From an uncultured Collinsella sp. (GTDB taxonomy: Bacteria > Actinomycetota > Coriobacteriia > Coriobacteriales > Coriobacteriaceae), in the NCBI GenBank assembly GCA_902495355.1, contig CABUWV010000021.1:1-29429 (forward strand): 29,429 nt of DNA, read 5' to 3'. The notes beneath the pieces were generated by a model. That model saw nothing but the letters and a program-made list of their open reading frames with translations. It ran no database searches and was not told the DNA's origin. Below are positions 1-9,230 of the stretch, in pieces; within the stretch, counting starts at the first letter, position 1, and every line of letters starts with the position of its first letter. Both the position numbers and the translations under genes were made by a program.

Positions 1-43
1 CGCACGGAGAGCACATTAAGTGCTCTCCGGCTCGTGCGGAACT
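1..43. repeat. Palindromic repeat, copy 1 (family B)
   Basis: An outer CGCAC/GTGCG pair (1-5, 34-38) encloses a 9-bp stem, GGAGAGCAC (6-14) with GTGCTCTCC (20-28), around the loop ATTAA, with a GGCTC bulge at 29-33. The same unit recurs at 6477-6514 inside a larger element. The copy touches the window edge, so any flanking arm to the left cannot be seen. No gene is visible from here to the metK terminator; a 73-codon frame at 20-241 looks fortuitous. Confidence 0.75.
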
Positions 44-162
44 CGCGATCGACCTTATGCCCCGCCCCTCGGGACTAAGGATACATGGTTGGAGTTGCTA
101 TACTGCAAAATTTATCGGCCTGTGACCTATTCCATGTCCCAGGTCGGCTCATCTTCACCGCC

Positions 163-201
163 TTTAAATAAAAAAGAAGTACCGGTTGGGGCCGGTACTT
201 C
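163..201 (-). terminator. Rho-independent terminator of metK
   Basis: A perfect 10-bp stem, GAAGTACCGG (176-185) with CCGGTACTTC (192-201), has a six-base loop. Read on the minus strand it is followed by a T-rich run (TTTTTTATTTAAA, 163-175). It lies about 40 bases beyond the metK stop codon. Confidence 0.9.
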
Positions 202-243
202 TTTTGGTGCGTTGTTAGTTTGGCTGTGGCTTTTCTCGTAACC

Positions 244-1524
<1,281 letters not shown>

Positions 1525-1546
1525 GATTGTCCTTTCAAAAACGTGT

Positions 1547-1597
1547 CCCGGCGACCGTTACCATTCCGCCGGGCTCTCTATGCAAGGGCACATCATA
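1547..1597 (-). promoter_or_regulatory. metK leader hairpin and possible -10 box
   Basis: On the minus strand a TATGAT hexamer (plus-strand positions 1592-1597) could be the metK -10 box. No good -35 is seen at the expected distance. Between it and the ribosome binding site lies a 7-bp stem, CCCGGCG (1547-1553) with CGCCGGG (1567-1573). It has no T tract and does not resemble a known SAM riboswitch. The promoter call is weak; the hairpin is plain in the sequence. Confidence 0.4.
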
Positions 1598-1630
1598 GCG
1601 CGTAAATCAAACATTCACACCCTTTCCGCA

Positions 1631-1761
1631 CCTACTCATTGGGGACAGACATAAATGGCCGGCCGGGTACTCATTGGGGACAGGCTTAAACGAACAGTCT
1701 TACCTAAATGCCGACAGGTTGCCCAAAGACTGGTCATTTAAGTCTGTCCCCAATGAGTAGG
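1631..1761. repeat. REP-like inverted repeat (family A)
   Basis: The metK-gltX gap (1525-1842, 318 bases) holds this element and the two promoters. Arm 1 (1631-1657) begins CCTACTCATTGGGGACAGAC. Arm 2 (1735-1761) is its reverse complement with one mismatch over 27 bases. A third, direct copy of the core (TACTCATTGGGGACAG) sits inside at 1668-1683. A further inner stem pairs CAGTCTT (1695-1701) with AAGACTG (1726-1732). The GGGGACAGAC core resembles REP sequences mobilised by RAYT-type transposases in other bacteria. That relation is inferred, and no transposase is present in the window. Confidence 0.8.
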
Positions 1762-1771
1762 TCGGTGCCCT

Positions 1772-1802
1772 TTGTGCGGAGGTTGCTTTGATGCTTTATA
1801 CT
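1772..1802 (+). promoter_or_regulatory. Probable gltX promoter
   Basis: The -35 candidate TTGTGC (1772-1777) and the -10 TATACT (1797-1802, five of six consensus bases) are 19 bases apart, which is slightly long. Transcription would begin near 1809. This is downstream of an in-frame GTG at 1804 and upstream of the ATG at 1843, so it supports the ATG as the real gltX start. Confidence 0.55.
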
Positions 1803-1842
1803 GGTGCGGTTAGACATCCATCCTGCAATCGAGGAGATTTCC

Positions 1843-3318
1843 ATGGCATCAGACGTTCGCGTCCGCTTTGCACCCTCACCGACGGGCAAGCTGCACATCG
1901 GCGGCGCCCGCACCGCTATCTATAACTGGGCTTTCGCCCGCGCAAACGGCGGCACGTTCATCCTGCGCATCGACGACACCGACCCCACCCGCTCCACCGA
2001 CGAGAACACGCAGATCATCCTGCGCGCCATGCGTTGGCTGGGCCTGGACTGGGACGAGGGTCCCGAGGTGGGCGGCGATTTTGGCCCCTACGCCCAGACC
2101 GAGCGCCTGGACCTGTACAAGCAGGCCGCCCAGAAGCTTTGGGACGAGGGCAAGGCCTATCCCTGCTTCTGCACCAAGGAGCAGCTCGACGCCGACCGCA
2201 AGGCCGCGCAGGAGCGCAAGGACCCCTTCCAGGGCTATCAGCGCCGTTGCCGCAATCTTGATCCCGAGGAGGCGCGCCGTCGCATCGAGGCCGGCGAGTC
2301 CTACGTCCTTCGCATCAAGGTGCCCGAGGACCGCGGCGACGTCGTCATCCACGATGCCGTCCACGGCGAGGTGACCTTCGATGCCAAGGAGCTCGACGAC
2401 TTTGTCATCTTCCGCTCCGATGGCACGCCCACGTACAACTTCGCGACTGTCGTCGACGACGCCATGATGAAGATCACCCATGTCATCCGCGGCGACGACC
2501 ACCTGTCCAACACCCCGCGTCAGGTCATGGTCTACGAGGCCCTCGGCGCGCCCGTGCCCACGTTCGCCCACATCTCCATGATCTTGGGTGCCGACGGCAA
2601 AAAGCTCTCCAAGCGCCACGGCGCCACCTCGGTGGAGGAGTACCGCGACGCCGGTTACCTGTCCGACGCCTTCGTCAACTATCTGGCGCTGCTCGGCTGG
2701 TCGCTCGACGGCGAGACCACGATCATCCCGCGCGATGTCCTGGCCAGCAAGTTCTCGCTCGACCGCATCTCCAAGAACCCGGCGACCTTCGACCCCAAGA
2801 AGCTTGATTGGGTTAATGCCGAGTACATCAATGGCATGTCCGATGCTCAGTTTGCCGATGAGATCATGGTCCCCGAGCTGCACGAGGCGGGTCTTATCGA
2901 GGGTAATGTCGAGTACGGCGAGGACTGGATCGACGCGCTTGCCGCCATCGTCAAGCCGCGCACCAAGATGCCGGCCGACGCCGTGACAGTCGCCGCTCCC
3001 ATCTTTGCCACGGCCGAGACGCTCGAGTATGACGAGAAGTCTGTCAACAAGGGCCTGGCCAAGGAAGGCATGGGCGCCATTCTGGATGCCGCCAAGGCCG
3101 CGCTCGAGGGCGTGGATGAGTGGACGGTCGCCAACATCGACGCCGCGCTTGAGCCGCTGCCCGAGCAGATGGACCTCAAGAAGCGCGTGGTGTTCCAGGC
3201 CGTGCGCGTCGCCGTCTGCGGCAACATGGTGAGCCCCCCGCTGGGCGAGACCATGGCGCTCGTCGGTCGCGACGACTGCCTGGCGCGCATCGACCGCGCC
3301 CGCACGATGGCGCTGTAG
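1843..3318 (+). CDS. gltX: Glutamyl-tRNA synthetase
   Basis: This enzyme charges tRNA-Glu (and, in organisms that use the amidotransferase route, tRNA-Gln) with glutamate. The protein is 491 residues from ATG 1843, normal for class Ib bacterial GluRS. The Rossmann fold carries the HIGH motif as HIGGARTA close to the N-terminus and the KMSKS loop as KKLSKRHG about midway. The C-terminal half is the helical anticodon-binding region. The start is chosen because GAGGAG lies seven bases ahead of the ATG, the protein then begins MASDVRVRFAPSPTG, and the likely promoter lies just upstream. An in-frame GTG at 1804 would precede the transcription start. A terminator follows at 3342. It is probably monocistronic. 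Confidence 0.97.
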   Translation: MASDVRVRFAPSPTGKLHIGGARTAIYNWAFARANGGTFILRIDDTDPTRSTDENTQIILRAMRWLGLDWDEGPEVGGDFGPYAQTERLDLYKQAAQKLWDEGKAYPCFCTKEQLDADRKAAQERKDPFQGYQRRCRNLDPEEARRRIEAGESYVLRIKVPEDRGDVVIHDAVHGEVTFDAKELDDFVIFRSDGTPTYNFATVVDDAMMKITHVIRGDDHLSNTPRQVMVYEALGAPVPTFAHISMILGADGKKLSKRHGATSVEEYRDAGYLSDAFVNYLALLGWSLDGETTIIPRDVLASKFSLDRISKNPATFDPKKLDWVNAEYINGMSDAQFADEIMVPELHEAGLIEGNVEYGEDWIDALAAIVKPRTKMPADAVTVAAPIFATAETLEYDEKSVNKGLAKEGMGAILDAAKAALEGVDEWTVANIDAALEPLPEQMDLKKRVVFQAVRVAVCGNMVSPPLGETMALVGRDDCLARIDRARTMAL

Positions 3319-3341
3319 CAGCTGCGTAAACGCATGTATCC

Positions 3342-3376
3342 GAGCCCCGTTCACCCGAGCGGGGCTCTTGTTTCTA
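3342..3376 (+). terminator. Terminator after gltX
   Basis: GAGCCCCG (3342-3349) pairs with CGGGGCTC (3360-3367) around a ten-base loop, followed by TTGTTTCT. It separates gltX from priA. The short, mixed T tract suggests partial read-through is possible. Confidence 0.75.
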
Positions 3377-3406
3377 AAGACGTATGGGATGGGAGGTGCT
3401 GGGGCC

Positions 3407-5860
3407 ATGGCCGAGCAACTGTCGCTGTTTGGTTCGCCCGAGCCTAAGCAGGCTCCCGTAAGGGCTGTCCGCCCGGCCGAGCAAGCCAAGCCCGCACCTG
3501 CGCCCGAGCCCGTTGCCGCCTATGCGAGCGTGGTCCTCGACATTCCCACTCGTGCGCTGTCTGAGCCGTTTGCCTACGGTATTCCGCAGTCCCTTGCCAA
3601 TGAGGCTCAGATCGGGTCTACGGTTCTGGTTCATTTTGGCAACCGTGCTGCCGCTGGCTACATCGTCGACATCGCGCTCGAGCTGGCCGACCTGCAAGGT
3701 AACGACGCTCTCGATCCCGCGCGCATCAAGCCTATCGAGGCTATCCTCAGCAAGCCGCTCTTTACCGCCGAGGCCGCCCGTATTGCGCGCTGGATGAGTC
3801 GCGAGTACGTTGCAACGCTTTCCGAGTGCCTGCGCCTGTTCTTACCCCCGGGTGGTAGCCCGCGTGTGGTCAAGGGCGACGACGGCGTGTGGACCGTTGA
3901 GCGCCCCGCCGTCAAACCCATCCAAAACCGCTGGGTCATGCTCACGCCCGAGTGTTTCGACTACACGCCGCCCAAGACCGCGGTCCGTCAGCGTCAGCTC
4001 ATCGAGGCGCTCCAATGCGGCCCGGTCACGACGCGCGACCTCAACCTGCTCTACAACAGTATGTCGGCGACCATCAAGGCGCTCGAAAAACGCGGCGTCG
4101 TGGTGGTGGAGGAGCGCCGCGCCTGGCGTGGCTGCAGCGAGCAGACCACGCTGTCCTCGGCGAGCGGCAAGGCCCCGCTGGCTCTCACCAACGGCCAGCG
4201 GCAGGCCCTCGCGCAGATTGAGCGCGCACGCCTGGACGCTCACGGTGATGTGGTGCTCGTCGATGGCGTTACCGGTTCCGGCAAAACCGAGGTCTACCTT
4301 TCGGCGATTGAGCGCGTGCTGGCGGCCGGCCGTTCGGCCTGCGTGCTCGTGCCCGAGATCTCCCTGACGGCTCAGACCGTCGGCCGTTTCCGTTCGCGCT
4401 TTGGCGAGACGGTCGCGGTCTTCCATTCGCGCCTTTCGGCCGGTGAGCGCCTGGACCAGTGGGATATGGTCGCCAGCGGTGCTGCGCGCGTGGTCGTGGG
4501 CGCCCGCTCGGCGCTCTTTTGCCCGCTCAGCGACCTGGGCCTCATCATCATCGACGAGGAGCACGAGACCAGCTATAAGCAGGGTTCCAGCCCGCGCTAC
4601 CATGCGCGCGAGGTGGCGGCCGAGATGGCGCGGCGCTATCGCTGCCCGCTCGTGTTGGGCTCCGCCACGCCCTCGGCCGAGGCTCTCGACCGCTGCCGCC
4701 GCGGCACGTACGGCGGCGCCACCTGGACGCGCGTCGAGATGCCCGAGCGCCCGGGACACGCGGTTCTGCCCACGGTTCGCATCGCCGATCTGCGCCGCGA
4801 GTTCGCACACGGCAGCCGCTCCATGTTCTCTAAACCGCTGATGGAAGGCCTGGAGCGTGTGGTCGAGCGCCGCGAAAAAGCCGTGCTGTTGCACAATCGC
4901 CGTGGCTTTGCGCCGTTCCTGATGTGCCGCGAGTGCGGCTGCGTGCCCACCTGCAACCACTGCTCCACCGCGCTCACGTACCACGAGCGCACGCACACGC
5001 TGCAGTGCCACACCTGCGGATCGTCCTGGCGCGTGCAGCCCTATCCGGCGCCCACGAGTCGCTGTCCCAAGTGCGGCAGCCGCTACCTGGCAAAAATGGG
5101 TCTGGGTACGCAGCAGATCGAGGACGCCCTGCACCAGATGCTGCCCGATGACGTCGCCATCATTCGCATGGACGCCGATTCCACGCGTGGCAAGGACGCG
5201 CACAAAAAGCTGCTCGAGCAGTTCGATGCCGCCGATTGCGCGGTGCTGCTGGGCACACAGATGATCGCCAAGGGCCTCGACTTTCCCGAGGTCACGCTCG
5301 TGGGCGTCGTCAATGCCGACTTTGCGCTGAAGCTGCCCGATTTCAGAGCAGGGGAGCGCGCCTACGATCTGCTGGAGCAGGTTGCGGGCCGCGCCGGTCG
5401 CGGCGATCGCCCCGGCGAGGTCATCATCCAGACCTACCTGCCCGAGGACCCGGTCATTCGCGCCGTCGCCGAGCACGACCGCTCGATTTTTACCGACCAC
5501 GACCTGGACCAGCGCCGCGACGCCCTGTATCCGCCGTTCGTGCGCCTGGCCAACATCTTGGTGTGGTCGACGAACGCGGACGTTGCGCGGGACTACATCG
5601 GTCGCATCGCGAAGCTCCTCAAGCGTCGCTGGCATGCCGCCGCGCCCGACTTTTTGCGGGCGGGGAGTGCCGTGCCCCAGGTGCTTGGTCCGGCTTCGTG
5701 TGTAATCGAGAGAGCCAAGGACCGTTACCGCTTCCATCTGCTTGTAAAGTCGCCGGTAGGGTACCATGTCTCTGATGATATCGACGCCTGCCTCAAAGAG
5801 GTGGGCTCCGTGCGCGGCGTGAGCGTGAGCGTTGACGTCGACGCCTATGATTTGATGTAA
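3407..5860 (+). CDS. priA: Primosomal replication restart helicase PriA
   Basis: PriA recognises stalled or D-loop forks and reloads the replisome by 3'-to-5' helicase action. The 817-residue product has an N-terminal fork-binding region, a helicase core with Walker A GVTGSGKTEVY (about residue 286) and Walker B DEEH (about 382), and a zinc module with eight cysteines in CxxC-type pairs (about 506-558) inserted in the core. The later helicase motif GTQMIAKGLDFP is also present. I prefer the ATG at 3407 because GGGAGG lies ten bases upstream and the protein then starts MAEQLSLFG; TTG 3368 and ATG 3389 lack a good binding site. The def gene starts 18 bases downstream, so the two probably share a transcript. 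Confidence 0.96.
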   Translation: MAEQLSLFGSPEPKQAPVRAVRPAEQAKPAPAPEPVAAYASVVLDIPTRALSEPFAYGIPQSLANEAQIGSTVLVHFGNRAAAGYIVDIALELADLQGNDALDPARIKPIEAILSKPLFTAEAARIARWMSREYVATLSECLRLFLPPGGSPRVVKGDDGVWTVERPAVKPIQNRWVMLTPECFDYTPPKTAVRQRQLIEALQCGPVTTRDLNLLYNSMSATIKALEKRGVVVVEERRAWRGCSEQTTLSSASGKAPLALTNGQRQALAQIERARLDAHGDVVLVDGVTGSGKTEVYLSAIERVLAAGRSACVLVPEISLTAQTVGRFRSRFGETVAVFHSRLSAGERLDQWDMVASGAARVVVGARSALFCPLSDLGLIIIDEEHETSYKQGSSPRYHAREVAAEMARRYRCPLVLGSATPSAEALDRCRRGTYGGATWTRVEMPERPGHAVLPTVRIADLRREFAHGSRSMFSKPLMEGLERVVERREKAVLLHNRRGFAPFLMCRECGCVPTCNHCSTALTYHERTHTLQCHTCGSSWRVQPYPAPTSRCPKCGSRYLAKMGLGTQQIEDALHQMLPDDVAIIRMDADSTRGKDAHKKLLEQFDAADCAVLLGTQMIAKGLDFPEVTLVGVVNADFALKLPDFRAGERAYDLLEQVAGRAGRGDRPGEVIIQTYLPEDPVIRAVAEHDRSIFTDHDLDQRRDALYPPFVRLANILVWSTNADVARDYIGRIAKLLKRRWHAAAPDFLRAGSAVPQVLGPASCVIERAKDRYRFHLLVKSPVGYHVSDDIDACLKEVGSVRGVSVSVDVDAYDLM

Positions 5861-5878
5861 CAACTCGAAAGGATGGCC

Positions 5879-6415
5879 ATGGAAGCCAACGGAATCGTAC
5901 TGTCGCCCGACCCTCGTCTGCGCCAGGAGTGCGCCGTCATCGAGGAGATCACCCCGGCGATCGAGGCGCTTGCCGAGAAGATGAAGAAGATGATGTTCGA
6001 GAACGGCGGTTGCGGCCTGGCTGCCCCGCAGATCGGCGAGCTCATCCAGCTCGTCACCATCGACTGCGATTACAGCGACAAGAACGACTATGACCCGTAC
6101 GTGCTCATCAACCCTGTCATTGTTGAGCAGAGCGACCATCTGGTGCTGTTTAGCGAGGGGTGCCTTTCTATCCCTGGCATTAGCTGCGAGATCGAGCGTC
6201 CCGATCATGTTGTCGTCGAGGCGTACGACTTGGATGCCAACCTGATCCGCTATGAGGCTACGGGCGACCTGTTCTGCGTGTGCCTGCAGCATGAGATCGA
6301 TCACCTGCACGGTAATACCATGTTTGAGCGACTCAAGCCGATGCAGAGGATCAAGGCAGTCAAGGAGTACCAGGACGCCCTGGCCCGCGGTGCTCGACCG
6401 GGCGAGACGGAGTAG
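5879..6415 (+). CDS. def: Peptide deformylase
   Basis: This metalloenzyme removes the N-formyl group from new proteins, and its substrate is created by Fmt, encoded just downstream. The 178-residue protein has all three family motifs: GGCGLAAPQIG, EGCLSIPG (metal-ligand Cys) and QHEIDHLHG (the two ligand histidines and the catalytic Glu). An ATG at 5873 is also in frame, but the AAAGG directly abuts it. AAAGG is spaced six bases from the ATG at 5879, which is therefore the likely start. It lies 18 bases after priA. A large palindrome and then a terminator follow. Confidence 0.95.
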   Translation: MEANGIVLSPDPRLRQECAVIEEITPAIEALAEKMKKMMFENGGCGLAAPQIGELIQLVTIDCDYSDKNDYDPYVLINPVIVEQSDHLVLFSEGCLSIPGISCEIERPDHVVVEAYDLDANLIRYEATGDLFCVCLQHEIDHLHGNTMFERLKPMQRIKAVKEYQDALARGARPGETE

Positions 6416-6423
6416 GTCCCACC

Positions 6424-6560
6424 GTCCCCTTCCGCCGCAGGGCTTAGGTTTTGTTCCATGCTCAAACAGTCCTGCTCGCACGAAGAGCACATTAAGTGCT
6501 CTTCGGCTCGTGCGGAACTGCGCGTGGAACAATAACCTAAGCCCTGCGGCGGAAGGGGAC
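6424..6560. repeat. Large nested palindrome (family B, copy 2)
   Basis: The def-fmt gap (6416-6779, 364 bases) contains this 137-base element. Outer arms 6424-6458 and 6525-6560 are reverse complements over about 35 bases, with a single one-base indel; they begin GTCCCCTTCCGCCGCAGGGC. Inside is a second hairpin, CGCACGAAGAGCAC (6477-6490), loop ATTAA, GTGCTCTTC (6496-6504), a GGCTC bulge and GTGCG (6510-6514). The inner unit matches bases 1-43 of the window. It has no coding capacity and looks like a REP- or MITE-like non-autonomous element. The rest of the gap holds a terminator and the fmt ribosome binding site. Confidence 0.85.
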
Positions 6561-6636
6561 TGCGTTTTCGCGCTCCTTTTCGCCCGGGTGCCGTCGGGCC
6601 AGGGATAGGCGTCTTCGCTGATAATTGCTTTGTTGG

Positions 6637-6672
6637 AAGAGCTGCTTTTATTGCGGCTCTTTCTTTGGTTTT
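6637..6672 (+). terminator. Probable terminator downstream of def
   Basis: AAGAGCTGC (6637-6645) pairs with GCGGCTCTT (6653-6661) with one mismatch, around a seven-base T-rich loop, followed by a T-rich run (TCTTTGGTTTT). It ends the priA-def transcript and separates it from fmt-rsmB. Confidence 0.7.
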
Positions 6673-6779
6673 GGGTATATTTGTTCTTGTTGAATTGTTA
6701 TTGCGGATGGGCTGGGTACTTGGCTTTCCGCTGTTATTTGTAGCCGTCTCGGCTCGTTGTTGAGAGGAGACTAACTTTT

Positions 6780-7700
6780 ATGCGTATTGTGTTTATGGGC
6801 ACGCCCGATTTCGCTGTGCCTTCGCTTACTTCGCTTGTTGAGGCTGGCAATGAGATTGCGCTTGTCATTACTCGTCCCGATGCTGTTCGTGGGCGCGGCA
6901 AGAAGCTTGAGCCGTCTCCTGTTAAGGCCAAGGCGCTTGAGCTGGGGTTGCCGGTCGTTGAGGCAAATCGCATGACGCCTGAGGTTGTTGAGGCGCTCAA
7001 GGCTGCGGATGCCGATATTTTCTGTGTGGCTGCCTATGGTTGCATTTTGCCTGATGAGGTGCTGCATATGGCGTCGCTTGGTATTGTGAATGTTCATGCT
7101 TCGCTGCTGCCTCGTTGGCGTGGTGCTGCCCCCATTCAGCGTGCCATTCTTGCTGGTGATGAGGTCGCCGGCGTTTCCATTATGCGCATTGGGCATGGCG
7201 TGGATACGGGCGCTTATTGCGCGCAGGCCTCGACCTCGGTTGCCGGTAAGCATGCCGAGGCGCTCACGATGGAGCTTGGTGAGCTTGGTGGCAAGTTGCT
7301 TGCCGATACGCTTCCCTCGCTTGCCGATGGCTCGGCTGTTTGGACTGAGCAGGATGAGTCTCTCGTCACTCATGCTGCCAAGATTTCCAAGCAGGAGATG
7401 CGTCTGGATCCGCAGATGGCGGCGCTCGATTGCGTGCGTCATGTGCTCGCTTCGTCCGATACCGCGCCTGCCCGCTGTGTGATTGCCGGCAAGTCGGTTC
7501 GCGTGCTCGATGCTGCGCCGGCTGATGTGTCGCTTGGCGAGGGCGCTGTTGCCGTCAAGAGCAAGCGTGTTTACCTGGGTCTTTCCGATGGTGCGGTTGA
7601 ACTGCTTGAGGTTAAGCCCGATGGCAAGCGTGCCATGGCTGCTTCTGCCTGGGCTGCCGGCCTGCAGGGTGCCGAACTTAGGTGGGGTGTACTGTCATGA
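6780..7700 (+). CDS. fmt: Methionyl-tRNA formyltransferase
   Basis: Fmt transfers a formyl group from 10-formyl-tetrahydrofolate to initiator Met-tRNA. The 306-residue length is normal. The N-terminal formyltransferase fold begins MRIVFMGTPDFAVPSL, and the catalytic motif NVHASLLPRWRGAAPIQ lies around residues 103-119. GVDTGAY supplies the conserved Asp. The C-terminal OB-like domain follows. AGGAG about ten bases ahead supports the ATG. Its stop overlaps the rsmB start in ATGA, so the two are translationally coupled. Third codon positions are visibly richer in T than in gltX or priA, in keeping with the AT-richer upstream gap. Confidence 0.96.
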   Translation: MRIVFMGTPDFAVPSLTSLVEAGNEIALVITRPDAVRGRGKKLEPSPVKAKALELGLPVVEANRMTPEVVEALKAADADIFCVAAYGCILPDEVLHMASLGIVNVHASLLPRWRGAAPIQRAILAGDEVAGVSIMRIGHGVDTGAYCAQASTSVAGKHAEALTMELGELGGKLLADTLPSLADGSAVWTEQDESLVTHAAKISKQEMRLDPQMAALDCVRHVLASSDTAPARCVIAGKSVRVLDAAPADVSLGEGAVAVKSKRVYLGLSDGAVELLEVKPDGKRAMAASAWAAGLQGAELRWGVLS

Positions 7701-9097
7701 GCAAGTTGTCTCCCGCGCGCAAGCTTGCGCTCGATGTGTTGATGGAGGCTGATCGCCGCGGTATGTACGCACGCGACGTGTTGTCTTCCCGCGCTTCCGC
7801 CAAGGCCATTGACCAGCGCGATTCCGCTTTTGCCGCGCGTTTGGCGCTCGGTGTTGCCGCCACTCAGGGCATTTTGGATGAGTTGCTCGATCAGTTTTTG
7901 GATAAGCCTAAAAAGGTCGCGCCGCGCGTTCGCATGGCGCTTCGCATCTCGGCCTTCGAGATGCTCTACCTGCATACGCCGGGCCGCGTTGCCGTGAGCC
8001 AGGGTGTTGAGCTGGTGCGCAGCGGTGCTAAGTCTGCCGCGGGCCTGGCTAACGCGGTGCTGCACAAGGTTGCGGACAACGTTGAGGACTTTGCCACGGC
8101 ATCCGACGTGGATGAGTCCGAGCGCCGTTTGGTTCGCCTTTCGCGTTTGATGGGTCTCCCTCGCTGGCTGTGCGCTCGTATTATGGCCTCGTTTGATACG
8201 CCCGAGGGCGCGCTCAACTTTGCCGGCAATTTGGCCCCCGCGCCGCTGGCCCTGCATGAGAACGCCTTTGCAACCAAGCCTGATCCGTATATCTCGCAGC
8301 TTGTGGCACCTGTCTTCCCGGGCTGCCATGCTCCGGTCGATGCACAGGTCACGGTTGCATCGGGCGTGTTTGAGCGTGCTGCCGCGGTTGCCTCGGACCT
8401 TAACGCCCAGCTTATCGCTACTGCCGCGACACGTCCCGGTCGTTGCCTGGAGATTGGCGCCGGTCGTGGTACCAAGACGTATGTGATGATGTGCCAGGCC
8501 AAGCGTGCCGGGTACGAGCGTCAGCATACCGCGCTCGATCTGCACGATCGCAAGTGCGATCAGAATCTCGCGCGCCTGCATAAGGCGGGTATAACGGGTG
8601 TTCGTACGGTGTCGGGCGATGCCTGCGAGCTCAATGAGGTGCTCACGTCCTTTGACGCGATGCTTGGCGAGCCCGCCCTGTTCGACACGGTGTTTATCGA
8701 TGCGCCGTGCTCTGGCACTGGCACCATGCGCCGTCATCCCGAGATACCGTGGCGTCTGACCGAGAACGACGTTACGACTGAACTGCCCAAGCTACAGCTG
8801 ACGATGCTCAAGGAAGCAGCCGCGCGCGTTGCTGCCGGCGGTGAGCTTATCTATGCCACCTGCTCGGTTTTTGATGAAGAGAACACGCAGGTCGTTGATG
8901 CCTTCCTGGCCTCTCCCGAGGGTGCCGGCTTTACCGTGGCGCCGCTCTCCGAAGCCCAGATTCTGCAGCTGCCCGAGTACGACCACGCCAAGAGCCTCGT
9001 CATCCTGCGCCAAAACGCTCGAGGCCTCTTCCAAAGCGTGCCAGTAAACGCCGACTCCTACGACGGCCACTTCTGCGCCCGCCTGGTCCACAAGTAA
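7697..9097 (+). CDS. rsmB: 16S rRNA (cytosine-967-C5) methyltransferase RsmB
   Basis: RsmB (Sun/Fmu family) methylates C967 of 16S rRNA using SAM. The 466-residue protein has an N-terminal NusB-like helical RNA-binding domain (about residues 1-140) and a C-terminal Rossmann methyltransferase. Motif I is LEIGAGRGTKT, motif IV is DAPCSGTGTMRRHPEI with one conserved Cys, and motif VI is ATCSVFDEEN with the second Cys. Family length is about 430-450, so it is full. The start is ATG 7697, overlapping the fmt stop by four bases. An upstream in-frame ATG at 7682 would lie deep in fmt and adds only five residues. No terminator-like T tract follows, but a palindrome begins seven bases after the stop. 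Confidence 0.93.
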   Translation: MSKLSPARKLALDVLMEADRRGMYARDVLSSRASAKAIDQRDSAFAARLALGVAATQGILDELLDQFLDKPKKVAPRVRMALRISAFEMLYLHTPGRVAVSQGVELVRSGAKSAAGLANAVLHKVADNVEDFATASDVDESERRLVRLSRLMGLPRWLCARIMASFDTPEGALNFAGNLAPAPLALHENAFATKPDPYISQLVAPVFPGCHAPVDAQVTVASGVFERAAAVASDLNAQLIATAATRPGRCLEIGAGRGTKTYVMMCQAKRAGYERQHTALDLHDRKCDQNLARLHKAGITGVRTVSGDACELNEVLTSFDAMLGEPALFDTVFIDAPCSGTGTMRRHPEIPWRLTENDVTTELPKLQLTMLKEAAARVAAGGELIYATCSVFDEENTQVVDAFLASPEGAGFTVAPLSEAQILQLPEYDHAKSLVILRQNARGLFQSVPVNADSYDGHFCARLVHK

Positions 9098-9103
9098 CTA
9101 CTA

Positions 9104-9170
9104 AGTTGCGGTGAAATAGGGATTGAATGGCGGCATCTACCCGCCAAATAGTCCTTATTTCACCGCAACT
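9104..9170. repeat. Palindrome of family C, copy 1
   Basis: AGTTGCGGTGAAATA (9104-9118) is exactly inverted at 9156-9170. An inner stem pairs TGGCGG with CCGCCA around a seven-base loop. The outer arms match those at 9446-9512, while the inner sequence is unrelated. No T tract typical of a terminator is present, though it may still act at the end of rsmB. Confidence 0.8.
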
Positions 9171-9230
9171 CAGAAGGTCGTGCGAGTTGAGATCGCAATA
9201 GCGGTAAAGAGTGGGAAAAATAGCCCCGTC

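Noticed and set aside
20..241. Possible 73-codon gene near the window start
   Set aside because: It runs through the palindrome and the metK terminator and resembles no protein family.
1525..1600. SAM riboswitch ahead of metK
   Set aside because: The leader is short and has one simple hairpin without the conserved multi-helix core of any SAM class I know.
1804..1842. GTG at 1804 as the gltX start
   Set aside because: It lies two bases after the predicted -10 box, has no ribosome binding site, and the ATG at 1843 has a strong GAGGAG and matches the family N-terminus.
3842..6532. An 896-codon open frame on the minus strand
   Set aside because: It lies opposite priA and def, which carry full family motifs. 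Long antisense frames are expected where GC-rich codons have few stop complements. No family motif or binding site is seen.
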